This document shows positions 60,147 through 64,000 of a stretch of 64,000 bases of DNA, in pieces. This DNA comes from Gammaproteobacteria bacterium. GTDB taxonomy: Bacteria > Pseudomonadota > Gammaproteobacteria > Ga0077554 > Ga007554. The translations under genes were made by a program, and so were the position numbers. The notes under the pieces were generated by a model, which was given only the letters and a program-made list of their open reading frames with translations, did no database searches and was not told the DNA's origin. The first letter of the stretch is position 1, and each line of letters begins with the position of its first letter. The stretch is taken from NCBI GenBank assembly GCA_023266055.1, contig JAHFRW010000010.1, positions 1-64,000 of the forward strand. The letters run 5' to 3'.

Positions 60147-60869
60147 ATGAAAATGATACTTAAGATTTGCATTGCAGTTGGCGCACTAATCTGCGGCAAC
60201 GCAATGGCACAAAACAGCGCTACTTTTGAAATTGTTGCGCCCGGCGCAATGCCTCTAAAGCCACCGAGTGGTGAAGTTGAGAAGTTCGCAGCCACCAATG
60301 CGGTGACAGAACAGGCAAGTGGTGCCGTCTACTATAAGGATCGTCGCAAACACGGCGATTTCCTTCGTGAGCGAAATACGGTACAAGATAGCGCCGACGG
60401 TAAAACTGTGGAAAGTCAGCACGATCTTAGTTCGCCTATCGCCGTCAAAGACCTTACGAAAGTGAAGTTGGCCTTTAACCCAAAAAAACATAGCGTCCAG
60501 CACAAGCTTCTGGCCGCCAGCCCGGCGGGCACGTTGACCAACAAAGGTTGGACAGGGCTTGACCGATATGTTGCTATTGAAAATGTTGGTACATACAAGC
60601 TAACCGAGATTGATCTCACCAAAACCAGAGGAAAGTTTTTTCTTTCAAGTGACGCGATCAATGCAAACGTCGAGAACTCTCCGGCAGCAACGAAGACGTT
60701 TATCGACGATAACGGCAATATCGTTGAAGAGGTTGTTTGGGTTTCAGAGGGCAAGTTTCACATGTTGACCTATGCCCCGGAAACTCAGCCATCTAGCACC
60801 GGAAATTTGCGCAATAAGAAGTTGATTACCACTTCAGCCCTTACCCTCGTTCAGGAACTTCGAAACTGA
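60147..60869 (+). CDS. Secreted hypothetical protein
   Basis: MKMILKICIAVGALICGNAMAQ signal peptide. Confidence 0.7.
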   Translation: MKMILKICIAVGALICGNAMAQNSATFEIVAPGAMPLKPPSGEVEKFAATNAVTEQASGAVYYKDRRKHGDFLRERNTVQDSADGKTVESQHDLSSPIAVKDLTKVKLAFNPKKHSVQHKLLAASPAGTLTNKGWTGLDRYVAIENVGTYKLTEIDLTKTRGKFFLSSDAINANVENSPAATKTFIDDNGNIVEEVVWVSEGKFHMLTYAPETQPSSTGNLRNKKLITTSALTLVQELRN

Positions 60870-60872
60870 CGT

Positions 60873-61163
60873 ATGCTTGTTTGGACGAATTTCGCAATTT
60901 CTACAATTGTTTGTATATTTTCCATGGCCCCATTCCCTGGGGCCATTTTTTTTACTCCGATACTCGCGATTCTGTCCATGTACATCGCGTCGAAGAGAGT
61001 TCACTGGCTATTGATTCCAGCAAATCTTCTAAATGTCGCTGCAATATGGCTGGCACCAGGTTCCTTGCGTGATCAACCGTTCTTTCCTTACCTTGCCGCA
61101 TTTGTGTGTACGTCAGCGTTGATAGCCATAGTTACGCAATTTCGCCAACGAATATTCCGATAA
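60873..61163 (+). CDS. Small membrane protein
   Basis: Three hydrophobic segments in 96 aa. Confidence 0.5.
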   Translation: MLVWTNFAISTIVCIFSMAPFPGAIFFTPILAILSMYIASKRVHWLLIPANLLNVAAIWLAPGSLRDQPFFPYLAAFVCTSALIAIVTQFRQRIFR

Positions 61164-61318
61164 AGCACGCGTAGCTCGGTAGCGCTGGGTTGACAAATCC
61201 AGAAAATAATGGGGTCACAGGAATAATGGGTAGGGTAGAGAGCAGCCGCTCGGCTACCCTCCCTCATCAAACCGTGCATGCGCTACTAACGCACACGGCT
61301 TTCCGATGTTGTTCACAC

Positions 61319-62851
61319 CTAAGCATGCGCCGATCTCCAGCCTGCTGTTGTTGGAACTTTGTATAAGCCGTAACGCTGATACAGCTGTTGACTTGGAAAG
61401 CGCCCCAGACCGATCCCTCGGTCTTTTACTTTATGCCGCTTCATTAGGTGAGTTCGCAGGCGTTCTTCTGCATACGTCCTGACCTTGCTTAAAGCACTGC
61501 TAGAGTTTTTATAATGGAAGTAGTTTGTCCAGCCACGCAGGCTTGCATTCATGCTGCCAACTATATCATCCAACGGGATCGGGGTACGATCTCTGGTCGT
61601 CAATTGTTTCATGCGCTCTTTGATTTTTGCAAGTGATTTGGTCGACGGACAAACATGAGCGTATCGCTTGCCTGACTTCCTTCCCTTACTCACTCTGATT
61701 TCAAATCCTAAGAAATTAAAGCTGCCCTGCCGTGCATCGACGATATGGGTTTTGGTCTCATTTAACTTGAGATCAAGCTTATCCATTATGTAGCGCATCC
61801 GTGCCAATGGCACATCTACTTTGCCTTTGCATAGCACGACGAAATCATCCGTATAACGAACAATTCGTGCTCCCAGTTTCTTATCTGGTTCATGCCTGTC
61901 CCAAATCCTGTCCAAAATATGTAGGTAGCAGTTGGCCAGCAACGGTTAAATGACACCCCCTTGCGGGGTGCCTATGCTGTTGGCTTTGCCACCACCCACG
62001 TTTCTCTTGGTGCCGTCCTTGTCCTGCTCTATTACCGGGGCTTTGAGCCAGAGTTTGATGATGTGGAGGATCGCTCCATCAACAATTCGCTCGGCAACAA
62101 CGGCCAGTAATTTTGCGTGGGGAATACTGTCGAAGTATTTCGACAGGTCGGCATCAATGACTTGGGTGTAACCTTGGTATAACGCGTCGGCTATTTTATC
62201 GAGCGCTTGATGGGCTGATTTCTTTGGCCGGAATCCATACGAATTCGGGCTGAAATCGGCTTCAAAAATCGGTTCAATGATGAGCTTGGTCACCATCTGG
62301 GCTACGCGGTCACGGATCGTCGGAATGCCTGGTGGACACAGGCTGCCATCCGCTTTGGGTATCATGACGCGCCGCACCGGGCTTGGACTGTAGCTTTGAT
62401 TTTTAACCCAGATTTTCCATTAGCCTCGTAGCGAGGGTGCGCAAGGTGCTGAAGATGGGCGAGAAAAGTTGAAAAACAGGCGAAGGCGTAGTCACTCTAC
62501 GGTGACAGACTGTTTTTCAACTTTTCTCGCGCAAATTCAGTGCTTTGTGCGACCGCAGTAGAGTCTAATGGAAAATCTGGGTTTAAGGTCAGTGACTAGT
62601 TCCAACAAAAACGTGTCTATCCCTTCTCCGTTTTCTATGTCGTCAAAGTCGATCCCGTTAATGCCGGGACTGCCTTTGTTGGCGCGAACAAGGCGGTAGG
62701 CAAACATGAGGATGTCTGCCCGCCATACCTTGTCGTAGAGCGCGTAAAAGCGATAAGCCGGTTCTTGCTTGGCTTTGATATAGAGCTTCCTCTGTAGTGT
62801 CCTGATATTCTCAGAGGTAACTAGCACCATGGCAATCCCCTTTTCCTTCAC
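61319..62851 (-). pseudogene. ltrA: Group II intron reverse transcriptase/maturase, disrupted by MITE and nonsense codon
   Basis: RRVMIPKADGSLCPPGIPTIRDRVAQ, GTPQGGVI*PLLANCYLH (TAA at 61946-61948), VRYTDDFVVLC, MNASLRGWTNYFHY; coding interrupted at 62402-62586. Confidence 0.93.
62407..62581. mobile_element. 175-bp MITE inserted in the RT gene (TSD TTTAA)
   Basis: CCCAGATTTTCCATTAG...CTAATGGAAAATCTGGG (perfect 17-bp TIRs), TTTAA at 62402-62406 and 62582-62586; internal perfect 21-bp inverted repeat 62459-62479 / 62510-62530. Confidence 0.95.
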
Positions 62852-63258
62852 TCTTTGGTTGCATCAACAAAGCAGGGCTGGCCCCTCGCTTCGCTCTCCC
62901 CTCAATCGTGGTTGTGTTGTCCGTCGATCTCAAGCAGTACTATGAGCCCCTCCGACTCCCGTTACAGTCTGCTGCGTTTTCGTTTCCTTATACGCAGCAG
63001 TCGATGGTCTCCCCACCACCGCAACGGGCCGGAAGCCAAGGGCAATAAATCTTCGAGAACATGCCGACCTTGCTACCCCGGGAGTCGATGCGCGCCACTT
63101 CCGTTATTTCAGCGCACATCCAACGGCCTTCCCCTTCTGACCACAGGGTCGGCTTCTCCAATTTAGTTTACGAGGCTACGTGTAGGTTCACTTGCGTTAC
63201 GGCCTGCTCTCTTGCTGTGTGAAAACTCACGACCTCGTGTTACCACAACGCCGCTTTC

Positions 63259-63987
63259 TCATGCTACCAAGGCGTACGGACAATTCCTTGGACGGGACTT
63301 TAACTCGCTAGATTTACTGCTGTTACTGCGAACAGTCAGGCCTAACATAAGGAGGCCGACAATGAACACCACAAATACAGTCCACCTCAGTGAATCCTTG
63401 ATAATCGAGATATTGATGTCGGCCGCTGCAACATAGTAATTACCCTGTGGTGACTGAAAGCGAACCAGAACACTGCGAAAGGTGCCCCAGCGATCGGTGT
63501 AGGTATCGAACAATGGCTTACCTGATTGCATAGCGGTCCAAAATACCGGCGTACCCTCAGGATAATCTGTCCAGTAATACGACACATTGTTGTATTTGAG
63601 ATCATCGGCGGCGTAGCTGCTGGATGTGAAGTATACCGTGCCATGCTGTATGACATAAATGTACAGATAAGCAAAACCTCCCGTCGCGACATGGCGGGAC
63701 ATCTTATCCATATTCATCTGATCTTCTGTACGACGGATGCTATCAGCCGATATCGCGCCGTCGTGGAAATCTGTTGGCAATATCTTCGGCAGATTATTTG
63801 CCACCGCGACCAGCCGCGCATCGATACCCGACATATATTCATGGCGGCTGATCACATAAATTGCTGTAGCACTCAGCACCACACCAAGAAAATAAATAAC
63901 CACCGCCAACAGCAAGCGCGGGGCGTGTATTCTATTCTGTTGAATCGACAGGGCCATGCGCCATTCCCCTCGGGTGGGCAACCTCAC
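63259..63987 (-). CDS. N-terminal sensor (periplasmic double-Cache-like) of a signalling protein, possibly truncated by the intron
   Basis: TM (LLLAVVIYFLGVVLSATAIYVIS), periplasmic domain, second TM (WTVFVVFIVGLLMLGLTV), then the ORF runs out into intron sequence with no output domain. Confidence 0.65.
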   Translation of the reverse strand: MRLPTRGEWRMALSIQQNRIHAPRLLLAVVIYFLGVVLSATAIYVISRHEYMSGIDARLVAVANNLPKILPTDFHDGAISADSIRRTEDQMNMDKMSRHVATGGFAYLYIYVIQHGTVYFTSSSYAADDLKYNNVSYYWTDYPEGTPVFWTAMQSGKPLFDTYTDRWGTFRSVLVRFQSPQGNYYVAAADINISIIKDSLRWTVFVVFIVGLLMLGLTVRSNSSKSSELKSRPRNCPYALVA

Positions 63988-64000
63988 CCGTGATTCGCAA

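Larger units (their letters stand above)
61225..63310 (-). mobile_element. Group II intron (decayed), 5' boundary approximate
   Basis: LtrA-like RT plus a domain V-like stem (aagccgtgtgcgttagtagcgcatgcacggttt, 61267-61302) followed by a domain VI-like hairpin; long non-coding 5' region with taacgcaagtgaac-type motif. Confidence 0.82.

Noticed and set aside
63330-63345. gttaggc-like core as an attC near the group II intron
   Set aside because: The motif is just coding sequence (LMLGLTV codons) of the sensor gene and has no partner arm; it does not show that the intron targeted an attC.
1-64000. tRNA or rRNA genes
   Set aside because: None noticed by eye; cannot be excluded without tRNAscan/Infernal.

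Overview
Proteobacterial (probably gammaproteobacterial) chromosomal window in five parts. (1) About 1-7110: a decayed integron. An array of attC sites carries cassettes coding on the minus strand, including two families of repeated cassettes with no convincing ORF. It ends at a truncated plus-strand intI remnant interrupted by two miniature inverted-repeat-type sequences. (2) About 7.1-17 kb: a persulfide-dioxygenase-like MBL protein, then a minus-strand fatty-acid beta-oxidation operon (thioesterase, acyl-CoA synthetase, FadJ-, FadI- and FadE-like). An IS5-family transposase relic follows at 17.8-18.2 kb. (3) About 18.2-35.5 kb: a co-directional, partly overlapping minus-strand locus. It encodes five multiheme c-type cytochromes (11+3+3+3+4 CXXCH motifs by my count), a dedicated ResB/CcsA pair, two NHL-repeat lipoproteins, a cupredoxin fusion, a large predicted outer-membrane beta-barrel, a PPIase, a TPR protein, a beta-propeller and a membrane metalloprotease. 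This is the best candidate for a poorly described system (porin-cytochrome / extracellular electron transfer type). (4) 35.7-58.4 kb: three tandem porins with a gene-conversion-like identical block, an inverted pair of structured repeats around porin 3, a lysyl-oxidase-like protein, a GlyGly-CTERM lipoprotein and assorted housekeeping or regulatory genes. (5) 58.4-64 kb: a degraded IS630 transposase, two small secreted ORFans, and a dead group II intron whose RT carries a nonsense codon and a 175-bp MITE with perfect 17-bp TIRs and a 5-bp TSD. One end of that MITE recurs next to the intI remnant about 55 kb away. No searches were run. All family calls come from reading the translations.
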